Shown: piece after piece, positions 46,597 to 54,987 of the stretch | Numbering within the stretch: the first letter of the stretch is position 1 | Layout: every line of letters starts with the position of its first letter | Origin: Planctomycetota bacterium | Lineage (GTDB): Bacteria > Planctomycetota > UBA1135 > GCA-002686595 | Reading direction: 5' to 3' | NCBI GenBank assembly: GCA_023150475.1 | Contig: JAKLKU010000011.1 | Location: forward strand, 124,001 to 188,000 | Length of the DNA stretch: 64,000 nucleotides | The notes under the pieces: generated by a model | What the model was told of the DNA's origin: nothing | Database searches by the model: none | The model's input: the letters and a program-made list of their open reading frames with translations, nothing else | Program-made: the position numbers and the translations under genes

Positions 46597-48120
46597 ATGA
46601 CACGCGGAGTCCTCCAAATCGCGATCGTGTTCCTCCTCGGGCTCGTGGCGTGCTCCGGCGGCGACGAACCGAAAGCGACCGCCGCGGGCGCACCGGTGAA
46701 GCCTGCTCCGCCGAACTCGGAGTGGAACGTCGTCTTCTTCTCGATCGACACGTTGCGCGCCGACGCGCTCGGCACCTACGGCAACACGCGCAAGACGTCG
46801 CCGACGATCGACGCGCTCGCGGCGGAGAGCATCGTGTTCGAACGTGCGATCACGCAGGCCGGCGTCACGTCGCCGTCGCACATGACGATGCTGACGTCGC
46901 TCTACCCGAGCGTGCACCGCGTCGGCAACGTCGACGTCGTGCTCGAGCAAGCGAAACAGAGCGGCGACGCGCGGCGCATCGCGCGCTTGCAACTCAACCC
47001 GCGCGTGCAGACGCTCGCCGCGGTGCTGCGCAACGCCGGCTTCGCGACGGCTGCGTTCACGGGCGGCGGCAACGTCGCGGGCGAGATCGGCTTCGCGCGC
47101 GGTTTCGACGTCTTCGACGACACGGCCGCGAACGGCATGAACGGCAACGCGGGGCCGCTCTTCGACTCGACGCGAGCGCGCGAGTGGATCGCCGCGAACT
47201 CGTCGAAGCGCTTCTTCCTTCTGTTGCACACGTTCATCCCTCACGGACCGTACGTGCCGCCGGCGCCGTGGAATCGCGAGTTCAATCCCGGCTATCGCGG
47301 CAAGATCATCTCCGACCGGGCCGAACTCGACCTGGCGGTCCCCGAAGGCGGGTCGAAGCGCAACTTCCACTTCTGGTCGACGGCGAACCCGCGCGACCCC
47401 GCGGATCTCGAGCACCTCCAAGCGCTCTACCACGGCGAAGTGCGTTACGCGGACGACGCCGTGAAGGAGATCGTGGACGCGCTGCGCGCCGCAGGTGTGT
47501 GGGAGAAGACGCTCTTCGTGCTCGTCAGCGATCACGGCGAGCAGTTCCTCGAGCACGGGCAGTTCGAGCATTTCGGCGGCCTGTGGGAAGAACTCGCGCA
47601 CGTCCCGTTCGTGCTGCGCGTCCCTGGCCGCGCGAGCGCGCGCATCGCCGAGCCCGTGGGCACCATCGACGTGATGCCGACCCTGCTCGATCTGCTCGGA
47701 CTCGGGTCCCCGGAGCAAGTCCAAGGTCGCTCGTTGAAGCCCGCACTCGACGGGCGTTCCGAGCCGAGGCCGATCTTCAGCGAGACGGTGCTCGCTTGGA
47801 ACAACATCGATCGACCCGACAAGCCGAAGACGCCCGCACGGATGGTGCGCGCCGTCCGACTCGGGACGTGGACGTACCTGCGCAACCACACTCCGACGGG
47901 CATCACGGAGGAGCTCTACGATCGCAGCAACGATCCCAAGGAGCAGAAGAACCTCGCTCAGCACCCGGATCACGCCCGACGGCTCGGCGAGTTGCGCGGA
48001 TTGCTCGACCGTCACGTTCAGGAATGCGACGAGCTCACGGTTCGGTACGGCGCGGATTCTCAGGTCGAGCTCACGCCGGAGACCATCGAGGAGCTCAAGC
48101 AACTCGGCTACGTGAAGTGA
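46597..48120 (+). CDS. Sulfatase-fold lipoprotein (alkaline phosphatase superfamily)
   Basis: A 507-residue protein with a lipoprotein signal (MTRGVLQIAIVFLLGLVAC, Cys 19). The fold is that of sulfatases: metal-binding NVVFFSIDTLRADALG (Asp51), the nucleophile region GVTSPSHMTMLTSLYPSVH, and VSDHGEQFLEHG (Asp312, His313). The residue aligning with the formylglycine Cys/Ser of the CxPSR signature is Thr91, and the following Arg is His. It may therefore not be a classical sulfatase, and a Thr-nucleophile phosphodiesterase or transferase is equally possible. It ends EELKQLGYVK. Anchored outside the cytoplasmic membrane. Confidence 0.85.
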   Translation: MTRGVLQIAIVFLLGLVACSGGDEPKATAAGAPVKPAPPNSEWNVVFFSIDTLRADALGTYGNTRKTSPTIDALAAESIVFERAITQAGVTSPSHMTMLTSLYPSVHRVGNVDVVLEQAKQSGDARRIARLQLNPRVQTLAAVLRNAGFATAAFTGGGNVAGEIGFARGFDVFDDTAANGMNGNAGPLFDSTRAREWIAANSSKRFFLLLHTFIPHGPYVPPAPWNREFNPGYRGKIISDRAELDLAVPEGGSKRNFHFWSTANPRDPADLEHLQALYHGEVRYADDAVKEIVDALRAAGVWEKTLFVLVSDHGEQFLEHGQFEHFGGLWEELAHVPFVLRVPGRASARIAEPVGTIDVMPTLLDLLGLGSPEQVQGRSLKPALDGRSEPRPIFSETVLAWNNIDRPDKPKTPARMVRAVRLGTWTYLRNHTPTGITEELYDRSNDPKEQKNLAQHPDHARRLGELRGLLDRHVQECDELTVRYGADSQVELTPETIEELKQLGYVK

Positions 48121-48205
48121 CGGCGGAAGTTCTTTCCGACTCGCGTTGCGCTGCGTCGACTCGTAGCAAGGACGGGTGATAGCCTAGAGAGTTCACCCAT
48201 CTCCC

Positions 48206-49141
48206 GTGCGTTCCTGGAAATCAGCCATCGCGGCGCTCGTGCTGCTCGTGCTCGCCGCCGTCGTCGTCCTCAATCTGCCGTCGTTCGACTCGAACGCCGC
48301 GGTGCGCGGCCAGAGCGTCACTCCGGGCGATCTCGGACCGAGCGCCGAGCGCCTGCGCGACAGCGTGATGCCGCTCGCGGACGAGCGCCTGTCGCGCATC
48401 CAACACGAGCTCGCCGAGTTGGAATCCCACGCGTGGGCGGGGCAGTACGGCTGTGACGAAGCCGACGGCGCGACGGCGCGTCTGACGCTCTCTCCGGCCG
48501 CGGGTTTCGTCTACTTCCGCACCGCGCGAGACGGTTCGAAGGACGTCAACCACGGTGCAGTGCTGTCGGCGAAGCCGACGCGCATCCAGATCGAGCCCGC
48601 GATCGACCCCGCGCAGAACGTCCCACGCCGCGTGGGCGATCGGGAGTTCCCGGCCCTCGACGAGGACCTGGTGCCGATTCCGTGGGGCGCCCGGCGTTAT
48701 CTCGTGCCCAAGGTGCAGATGCAGGCGTTCTGCAATGCCGTGAATGCCGGGCGCGAAGCTGCCGAGCCGCGCTTCCTCTTCCGCCAGGACGCCGGAGGCA
48801 AGTCGACGCCGAACGGGTTGCCGACCGTGCCCGATGCGTATCGCGAGTGGCTGCTCGACGCGCCGATCGAAGGTGAGCTCATCCAAGTGGTGCCTCCGAC
48901 GGAGCCCGAGTCGAAGAAGAAGCTCGTCCGTCCGATGCTCGCCGTGCTCAACGTCGGCCGCAATGCGGGGGTGCGCCCGGGCATGGAGTTCCACTTGAAG
49001 TCCGAGCACGGCTACGACGCCGCCGAGGTCCTCGAGTGCGACGACACGACCGCTCGGGTCGAGTTCCGACTCGACGTCGAGTCGGTGCGGGAGATCGAAC
49101 CCTTGACGGTCGGCTGGCGAGTGTCGACGCGCGCTCCCTGA
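48206..49141 (+). CDS. Membrane-anchored protein of a local paralogous family (WxGxY/CNA type)
   Basis: A 311-residue protein starting at a GTG. One membrane helix (about residues 7-24, IAALVLLVLAAVVVLNL) is followed by a helix (ERLSRIQHELAELES), a beta domain opening WAGQYGCDE and containing GFVYFRTARDG, then the box GARRYLVPKVQMQAFCNAVNAG. A C-terminal barrel-like part reads LNVGRNAGVRPGMEFHLKSE. The same architecture occurs at 56076, 61815, 62840 and 63797. No catalytic motif. The C-terminal part resembles barrel repeats seen in MreC-like proteins, but function is unknown. Confidence 0.72.
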   Translation: MRSWKSAIAALVLLVLAAVVVLNLPSFDSNAAVRGQSVTPGDLGPSAERLRDSVMPLADERLSRIQHELAELESHAWAGQYGCDEADGATARLTLSPAAGFVYFRTARDGSKDVNHGAVLSAKPTRIQIEPAIDPAQNVPRRVGDREFPALDEDLVPIPWGARRYLVPKVQMQAFCNAVNAGREAAEPRFLFRQDAGGKSTPNGLPTVPDAYREWLLDAPIEGELIQVVPPTEPESKKKLVRPMLAVLNVGRNAGVRPGMEFHLKSEHGYDAAEVLECDDTTARVEFRLDVESVREIEPLTVGWRVSTRAP

Positions 49142-49155
49142 GCGAGTCGCGTGCG

Positions 49156-50550
49156 TCAGTAGCCGAGCTGGCGCAGTCGTTCCAGTTCTTCGGCCGGGAG
49201 TTTGCGCCGCTCGCCGTGCTGATAGTGGACGCGCTCGAGCAGATCGCGACCGAATCTCGAACAGGCGTCCTGCAACTCGTCGAATGCGGGCCCTTCGAAG
49301 ACGGGTCGCTTCTCGCCAGGGTCGTCGGCGAGATCGTAGAGGCCGCCGGCAGGCGTGTCGGTGGTTCGAATGAGCTCGGCGACGTCCTCGCGGCGCAACG
49401 GGGCGCCGTCCTCGGAACCGTGCGCGCCGGCGAAGCGGCGGATCAACTTGCGGTCACCCACGCGAAACGCCTGCAAGTACGAACGATCGTCCTTGAGCTC
49501 GGCGTAGATCGGTCGTCGTGCGTCGGGCGCACTCGTGCGATCGATGCCTTCCTGCGCCGCCGGCACCGGCAGTCCGGCGGCCGCGTGCAGCGTCGCGAAC
49601 ACGTCGATCAGGCTCACCGGCGTCTCCACGCGTCGCGCGGCGACACCCGGAACGCGCAGCAGCCATGGCACGTGCAGCATGGTCTGCCAGAGCCCGTGCC
49701 CGTGCCCGATGCGTCCGCGTTCCATGAAGTCCTCGCCGTGATCGGCGAGCACGCACACGATCGTGTCGTCCCACTCGCCGCGGCGGGCGAGTTCGTCGAA
49801 GAGGAGCGCGAGCTGGTCGTCGACGTGGCGCAGCGCGCCGTCATAGAGAGCGCGCAGCGCGTCGAGTTCGGGATCGTCGCTCGGCAGTTCGCGGCGATCG
49901 ATCTCGGTCATCACGGCCCACGACTGCGTTCCTTGGAACTTCTCGACTTGCGCAAGCGGCGCGAAGCGGCTCGCGGCTTCCGGCGGGATCGAATACGGCG
50001 TGTGCGTGTCGAGGAAGTGCAGGTACGCGAAGAACGGTTCGCCATCGAGCGTCGACAGCCATGCGTCGGCACGTTCGCAGAGCTCGGCCGCGTCCATCTC
50101 GCGCTGTTCGTAGTGCTCGAAGCCCTGCTCGAAGCCGTTGCCCGCGGCGAGCTGCGGGTTGTAGACGAACGCGCCGGTGCGCCAGCCGTTCGCGGCGAAG
50201 GACTCCGCAAGGGTCCACGCTTCGTCCGCGAGCGGTGCCGTCTCGTCGCCCTCGCGTCCGTAGAGCCCGTGTTGCGCCGGATAGCTGCCCGTGAAGATCG
50301 AAGGCACGGACGGTCGTGTGGCGCTCGCCGTCGAGGACGCGTCGGTGAAGACGAACGCTTCGTTCGCGAGCCGATCGAGTCGCGGGGTCGTCTCGTGTCG
50401 GTCGTAACCGAGCCAACCGACGTGATCGGCGCGCATCGAGTCGATCAGGACGACGAGCACGTTGGGACGGCGGTCGAGTTGCGTTCGCGCGTCGCACGCG
50501 ACGAGTGTCGCGGCAACGATGCAGCAGCAGAGCGCGCGCGTGGCGAACAT
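49156..50550 (-). CDS. Sulfatase-fold lipoprotein, second copy
   Basis: A 464-residue protein from the ATG at 50550, which has both GGAGGG and a TAGCTT box upstream. Lipoprotein signal MFATRALCCCIVAATLVAC (Cys 19). Sulfatase-fold motifs are NVLVVLIDSMRADHVGWLGY (Asp37), the nucleophile region SATRPSVPSIFTGSYPAQHG with Thr78 in place of Cys/Ser, and CVLADHGEDFMERGRIGHGHG. It ends ELERLRQLGY. Only distantly similar to the copy at 46597, with the paralogous-family gene between them. Substrate unknown. Confidence 0.85.
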   Translation of the reverse strand: MFATRALCCCIVAATLVACDARTQLDRRPNVLVVLIDSMRADHVGWLGYDRHETTPRLDRLANEAFVFTDASSTASATRPSVPSIFTGSYPAQHGLYGREGDETAPLADEAWTLAESFAANGWRTGAFVYNPQLAAGNGFEQGFEHYEQREMDAAELCERADAWLSTLDGEPFFAYLHFLDTHTPYSIPPEAASRFAPLAQVEKFQGTQSWAVMTEIDRRELPSDDPELDALRALYDGALRHVDDQLALLFDELARRGEWDDTIVCVLADHGEDFMERGRIGHGHGLWQTMLHVPWLLRVPGVAARRVETPVSLIDVFATLHAAAGLPVPAAQEGIDRTSAPDARRPIYAELKDDRSYLQAFRVGDRKLIRRFAGAHGSEDGAPLRREDVAELIRTTDTPAGGLYDLADDPGEKRPVFEGPAFDELQDACSRFGRDLLERVHYQHGERRKLPAEELERLRQLGY

Positions 50551-50557
50551 CCCTCCG

Positions 50558-50563
50558 AAGCTA
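50558..50563 (-). promoter_or_regulatory. TAnnnT -10 box before second sulfatase-fold gene
   Basis: TAGCTT lies 7 bases before the ATG at 50550. Here a GGAGGG also lies between, so a short leader is possible. Confidence 0.35.
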
Positions 50564-50662
50564 GCAGAAGCTCTGCGAACGGTCGCGCTGCCGAACATGA
50601 CGGTCCGTGCACGTCGAAAACGCTCGCGGCTCGCCGATTCGGAGCGGCGTCCAGCGCTCGAG

Positions 50663-51061
50663 TCACTCGGGTCGCTCGAGCGGCTCGGGTCGCTCGGGCC
50701 CAGCGAGCCGTTCGGGCCGCTCGACGGTTCGTTCGTCCTGGACGTTGCCCGTGTTGAGCGTCGACTTCGGTTCGAAGAGCAACACGTGGCACTCTTCGTC
50801 GGCGGCCGGACAGTGTTCGACTCCGCGCGGTACGACGATGAACTCGCCGGGGTCGAGCTCCACCGTGCGGTCGCGGAACTGCATGCGCAACCTGCCGCGC
50901 ACGACGAGGAAGAGTTCGTCCTCGTGTTCGTGGTGATGCCACGTGAACTCGCCGCGCAGCTTGACGACCTTGACGTGACTGTCGTTGACGTCGCCGACGA
51001 TCTTGGGGCTCCAATGCTCGTGGAATCGGGCGAACGCTGCGGCGAGGTTGACCTTGTTCAC
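50663..51061 (-). CDS. Single-domain cupin protein
   Basis: A 132-residue protein whose GTG start overlaps the bioA stop (GTGA). The cupin core has the metal ligands in FTWHHHEHEDELFLVVRG (motif 1, His and Glu residues) and PRGVEHCP (motif 2, His). It resembles small mannose-6-phosphate-isomerase-like cupins. After the core the tail becomes repetitive (ERPERLAGPERPEPLERPE), encoded by a CTCGAGCGG/CTCGGG-type repeat. Coupling to bioA suggests co-expression, but no biotin role for this cupin is known to me. Confidence 0.85.
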   Translation of the reverse strand: MNKVNLAAAFARFHEHWSPKIVGDVNDSHVKVVKLRGEFTWHHHEHEDELFLVVRGRLRMQFRDRTVELDPGEFIVVPRGVEHCPAADEECHVLLFEPKSTLNTGNVQDERTVERPERLAGPERPEPLERPE

Positions 51062-52293
51062 GGCGCGGACTCCAGGAGCGCGTTCATCGCGTCGGCGATG
51101 CGTTCGCCGTCTTCGTCGGTGGTGGACGCCGGCGGCACCGCGTACACGACGTTGCCTAGCGGCCGCAACAGCACGCCGAGCTCGAGCGCGCGCCGGCGCA
51201 GCGCGAGCGAACGATCCGAGCCGTAACTCGGATCGCCGGGCAAGTCGAACGCGACGACGCCGCCGGTGCGGCGCACGTTCGGCGCGCGCAGCCGTCGTTC
51301 GATCTTCGCGCCGAGCGCCTCGAGGCGGCGCGGCACGTCGGTTTCGAGCACGAGCTCGAGCGACGCGAGCGCGACGGCGCAACCGATCGGGTTCGCCGTG
51401 AAGCTGTGGCCGTGGAAGAGCGCGTGCGAGCGCTGATTCGAGCGGAAATCGCCGAAGAGCGACTCACTCGCGAGCGTCGCGGCGAGCGGCAGCATGCCGC
51501 CGGTCAGGCCTTTCGCGACGCACATCAGGTCGGGCGCGATGCCGGCCTTGGCGCACGCGAAGAGCGAGCCGGTGCGGCCGAAGCCGGTGAACACTTCGTC
51601 GGCGATCAGCGGCACGTGCGCCACGTCGCACGCGCGCCGCACGCCGCGCAGGAACTCCGCCGAGTGCATGCGCATGCCGGCGGCGCCTTGCACCAAGGGC
51701 TCGACGATCACGCCGGCCGCACGCCCGCCGAGCCGCCGCAGCGCGGCGTCGACGGCCGCCGCGTCGACGGGCACGTGCTCGACGGCGAAGAGCAGCTCGT
51801 CGAACGCGGCGAAGAACGGTTCGCGCTCGCCGACCGCCATCGCGCCGAACGTGTCGCCGTGGTACGCGCCTTCGAGCGCGACGAAGACGCGCCGCTCGCG
51901 CTCGCCACGATTGCGCGCGCTCTGCAGCGCGATCTTGAGCGCCACTTCGACCGCTGTCGAACCGTCGTCGGAGTAGAAGACGCGCGCGAGTCCGGGCGGA
52001 GCGAGCTCGACGAGCCGTTCGGCGAGTCGCACGGCCGGTTCGTGCGTCGCGCCGGCGAAGAGCACGTGATCGAGCCGCTCCGCCTGCGACCGCAGCGCTT
52101 CGACGAGCCGCGGATGGCCGTGTCCGTGCAGACACGTCCACCACGACGAGATCGCGTCGATCAGCGAACGTCCGTCGGCGAGCTCGAGCCGCGAGCCACG
52201 CGCCCCGACGACGGGCAGGAACTCGCTCTCGAGCCCGTGTTGCGTGTACGGATGCCACGCCACCCGCGCATCGCGCTTCGCCAAGTCCGTCAT
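51058..52293 (-). CDS. bioA: Adenosylmethionine-8-amino-7-oxononanoate aminotransferase
   Basis: A 411-residue PLP enzyme converting KAPA to DAPA with S-adenosylmethionine as amino donor. The N-terminal AWHPYTQHG and DAISSWWTCLHGHGHP are BioA hallmarks. LEGAYHGDTFGAMAVG, VPLIADEVFTGFGRTG and the PLP Lys in VAKGLTGGMLP are present. Length is normal. It has its own TACATT box 6 bases upstream and follows a terminator hairpin, so it is transcribed separately from bioB-bioFD, together with the cupin. Confidence 0.95.
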   Translation of the reverse strand: MTDLAKRDARVAWHPYTQHGLESEFLPVVGARGSRLELADGRSLIDAISSWWTCLHGHGHPRLVEALRSQAERLDHVLFAGATHEPAVRLAERLVELAPPGLARVFYSDDGSTAVEVALKIALQSARNRGERERRVFVALEGAYHGDTFGAMAVGEREPFFAAFDELLFAVEHVPVDAAAVDAALRRLGGRAAGVIVEPLVQGAAGMRMHSAEFLRGVRRACDVAHVPLIADEVFTGFGRTGSLFACAKAGIAPDLMCVAKGLTGGMLPLAATLASESLFGDFRSNQRSHALFHGHSFTANPIGCAVALASLELVLETDVPRRLEALGAKIERRLRAPNVRRTGGVVAFDLPGDPSYGSDRSLALRRRALELGVLLRPLGNVVYAVPPASTTDEDGERIADAMNALLESAP

Positions 52294-52299
52294 GCCGCG

Positions 52300-52305
52300 A
52301 ATGTA
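52300..52305 (-). promoter_or_regulatory. TAnnnT -10 box before bioA, likely leaderless
   Basis: TACATT (minus strand) lies exactly 6 bases before the bioA ATG, no Shine-Dalgarno. Supports an independent bioA-cupin transcript. Confidence 0.5.
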
Positions 52306-52406
52306 GCGTGTCGAGCGCCGTGCTTCGGCCCCGAACGCCGCGGTCGTCGCCGTGCCGCGCGTGCGCCGGGAGGATCAGGCGGCCCGCGTTGCGTGCTTTC
52401 GCGGCG

Positions 52407-52431
52407 GTCGGCGCGCTCGCGCGCGGCCGAC
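52407..52431 (-). terminator. Hairpin terminator after bioB-bioFD operon
   Basis: GTCGGC plus GCGC pair with GCGC plus GCCGAC (10 pairs, one bulged G, loop TCGC), 23 bases past the stop at 52454. Confidence 0.5.
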
Positions 52432-52453
52432 GAGTCGCGTGCCGCGCGGCGCG

Positions 52454-53050
52454 TCAGTCGTCGAAGCCCCACGCGCGCAGGACTTCCGTGCCCGGCGCGT
52501 AGTCGCTCGCCGAACGGTAGAAGAGCCGCGTGCCTTCGCCGGTCGCGCGCAAGTCGACCCAGAGCTCGAAACGATCGGCCGCCTCGCGGCGGTACTCGTA
52601 CGGCGGGTCGTTGCGCATCGAAGTCGGCGGAACCTTCGGCAGGTAACCCGGAACGAGCTCGTCGAGCCGCTCCGGGAACGTGCTCTGGTCGCGGCGATAC
52701 GCGTAGAGCGCGTCGACGAGCTTCTGCGAACGATCGGCGAGCGCCTTGAGCGTCTGCGTGTGGAGCCACCCGCACACGACGACCGAGAGGAACAGCGACA
52801 CGACCGCGAAGAGCAGCGCCGCCGTCGCCCGCGGCCGCCACGTCGCGCGTTGGCCGTTCGCGAACGAGCGCACGAGCGCGCCGACGCCGAAGAACGCTGC
52901 GGCGGCGCCGGCGAACGCGACGACGTCGGCGACGAGCTCGGTGGCGAAGAACCGCCGCGTCACGACCGCCATCAGACCGGCGAGCAGGCCGCACGCGAGC
53001 CCGAAGATCGACATCACCCACGCGTCGCGCGACCGTGTTTCGCCGTTCAT
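52454..53050 (-). CDS. Hypothetical membrane protein in biotin operon
   Basis: A 198-residue protein joined to bioF-bioD by an ATGA overlap. Three membrane helices lie in about the first 90 residues (MSIFGLACGLLAGLMAVV, LVADVVAFAGAAAAFFGVGAL, ALLFAVVSLFLSVVVCGWL). The C-terminal 100 residues are soluble with a pattern like type II pseudopilin globular parts (LVDALYAYRRDQSTFPERLDELVPGYLPKVPPT, YEYRREAADRFELWVDL). Family not recognised. Its place suggests co-expression with biotin genes, but a direct role is unproven. Confidence 0.72.
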   Translation of the reverse strand: MNGETRSRDAWVMSIFGLACGLLAGLMAVVTRRFFATELVADVVAFAGAAAAFFGVGALVRSFANGQRATWRPRATAALLFAVVSLFLSVVVCGWLHTQTLKALADRSQKLVDALYAYRRDQSTFPERLDELVPGYLPKVPPTSMRNDPPYEYRREAADRFELWVDLRATGEGTRLFYRSASDYAPGTEVLRAWGFDD

Positions 53051-54987
53051 CGTTCGTTCGCTTCGTCGAAGAGGGGCCCGAGATCGTTGCGCGCGAGCCA
53101 CAGCTCGAGCGTCGCGGTCGACAGCGGCTCGAAGCGTGGCACTTCGAAGAGCAGCGCGACCTTGCCGAGCGCGCGCAGCGTCTCGCGGTTCGAAGGATGT
53201 TCGTCGCCGACGAGGAAGAGGGCGCGCGGCTCGAGGCCACGCGCTCGCAGCGCTTCGAGCGAGAGCAACGTGTGGTTCAACGTGCCGAGCCCCGAGCGCG
53301 CGACGAGCACCAACGCCGGACGTTCGCGCGCGAGCCAATCGAGCTGCGTGAACTCATCGGTCCACGGCACGCTGAGCCCACCCGCGAGCTCGACGAGCAG
53401 CACGCCGCCGCCGAGCGCGACCGCGTGCTCCCCGAGGAGCCGCGTCGTGCCCGCGACGTCGACGCTGCGGCCTTCGGCGCGCGCCGCTTCGTGCGGCGAC
53501 GCGGGCTTGGCGAAGCTCGCGCCGGGCTCGAACGTCCGCGTCCGCGCGAGCTCGATCACCGTGCGCGTGTCACTCTCGTCGCCGGTCTGCACGGGCTTCC
53601 AGTACGCGCCGCGCGCGCCGAGAGCCCGCGCGAGCAACGCGCTGACGACCGTCTTGCCGATGCCGGTGTCCGTGCCCGCGACGACGCACGGCGTCGCGGC
53701 GCGAGCGGCGTGTCGATTCGGCGCGCGGACGATGCGGGTCGAGGCGGGCGCAGCGGCCGCTCCCGGGCCGCCCGGGCCGCCGGGGCCGCCGGTGACGCCA
53801 GAGCCGACGGGACCGCCGAGCTCCGTCACGAGCTCCGGCGCAAGCTCGCGCGCGATCTGGGCGAGCCGCGCGAGCTCGGCGTCGGTGTTGAACGAGTGAC
53901 ACACGAGCCGCAGACGCGACGTGCCGCGCGGCACCGTCGGCGGCCGCACGGCGCGCACGTCGAGCCCTCGTTCACGGGCGAGCCGCGCCGCGTCGAGCGC
54001 GCGAGCCTCTTCGCCGAGGATCACCGGCACGATCGCGGCGGCCGGCGTCGGCGCTCCGCACGCGAGCGCGAGCGCTCGGGCGAGCCGGATCAACTTCGCT
54101 CGCGAGTTGTCGGCGCGCCGCGCGAGCTCGATCGCCGCGCACAAGGCGCCGGAGACGGCCGGCGACACGGCGGTCGTGAAGACGAACGAACGCGCGCGCT
54201 GGATCAAGTGCTCGCGCACGCTGCGCCGACCGACGACGAACGCGCCGGTGACGCCGAGCGCTTTGCCTCCGGTGACGATGCGCGCGGCGAGCACGTCGTC
54301 GAAGTCGCGCGAGGACGCTCCGCCGAGCTCGTCCGCGACCGTCGACCAAGCGCCGGCGCCGTCCCTGCCGATCACGCCGACTGCGTGTGCTTCGTCGACG
54401 AGCAACCACGCGCCGCGCGCACGACAGACTCGCGCGACGTCCGCGAGCGGCGCGAGGTCGCCGTCCATGCTGAACACGCTCTCGGTCGCGACGAGCACGC
54501 GAGCGGCTGCACCGATGCGCGTGAGCTGGCGCTCGAGGTCCTCGACGTCCGCGTGGCGATAGACGACGACTCGCGCGCGGCTGATCCGTCCGGCGTCGAT
54601 CAACGACGCATGGTTGAGCTCGTCGGAGAGCAGCACGTCACCCGGCCCGATCAACGCTTGCACGACGCCGACGTTCGCTTGGTAGCCGCTCGGGAAGAGC
54701 AACGCGCTCTCCGCGCCGAGCCACGCGGCGACCGCGTCCTCCGCACGCTCGTCGAACACCGAGCCGCCGCCGAGCAGACGCGACGCGCGTCCGCCGGCGC
54801 CGTACTCACGCAGCGCTTCACGCGCCGCTTCGATCACTTGCGGATGGCGCGCGAGCCCGAGGTAGTCGTTCGACGTGAAGTCGACGAGCGCGGGCGTCGC
54901 GAGCGCGAGCTCGCGGCGCAGACCGGCCGCCTCCCAGCGCGCCCGTTCGGCGGCGAGCCGCGCGTCCAGGCTCTCGCGCTCGGTCAT
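53047..54987 (-). CDS. bioFD: BioF-BioD fusion: KAPA synthase and dethiobiotin synthetase
   Basis: A 646-residue bifunctional protein; two biotin enzymes that are normally separate. Residues about 1-385 are 8-amino-7-oxononanoate synthase ([49 protein letters not shown] Lys in [12 protein letters not shown]). A collagen-like Gly/Pro linker ([19 protein letters not shown]) lies near residue 400. Residues about 425-646 are dethiobiotin synthetase (P-loop [18 protein letters not shown]). It starts at an ATGA overlap with bioB and ends in an ATGA overlap with the membrane protein gene, so bioB-bioFD-52454 form one coupled operon. No bioC or bioH is present. Confidence 0.94.
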   Translation of the reverse strand: MTERESLDARLAAERARWEAAGLRRELALATPALVDFTSNDYLGLARHPQVIEAAREALREYGAGGRASRLLGGGSVFDERAEDAVAAWLGAESALLFPSGYQANVGVVQALIGPGDVLLSDELNHASLIDAGRISRARVVVYRHADVEDLERQLTRIGAAARVLVATESVFSMDGDLAPLADVARVCRARGAWLLVDEAHAVGVIGRDGAGAWSTVADELGGASSRDFDDVLAARIVTGGKALGVTGAFVVGRRSVREHLIQRARSFVFTTAVSPAVSGALCAAIELARRADNSRAKLIRLARALALACGAPTPAAAIVPVILGEEARALDAARLARERGLDVRAVRPPTVPRGTSRLRLVCHSFNTDAELARLAQIARELAPELVTELGGPVGSGVTGGPGGPGGPGAAAAPASTRIVRAPNRHAARAATPCVVAGTDTGIGKTVVSALLARALGARGAYWKPVQTGDESDTRTVIELARTRTFEPGASFAKPASPHEAARAEGRSVDVAGTTRLLGEHAVALGGGVLLVELAGGLSVPWTDEFTQLDWLARERPALVLVARSGLGTLNHTLLSLEALRARGLEPRALFLVGDEHPSNRETLRALGKVALLFEVPRFEPLSTATLELWLARNDLGPLFDEANER

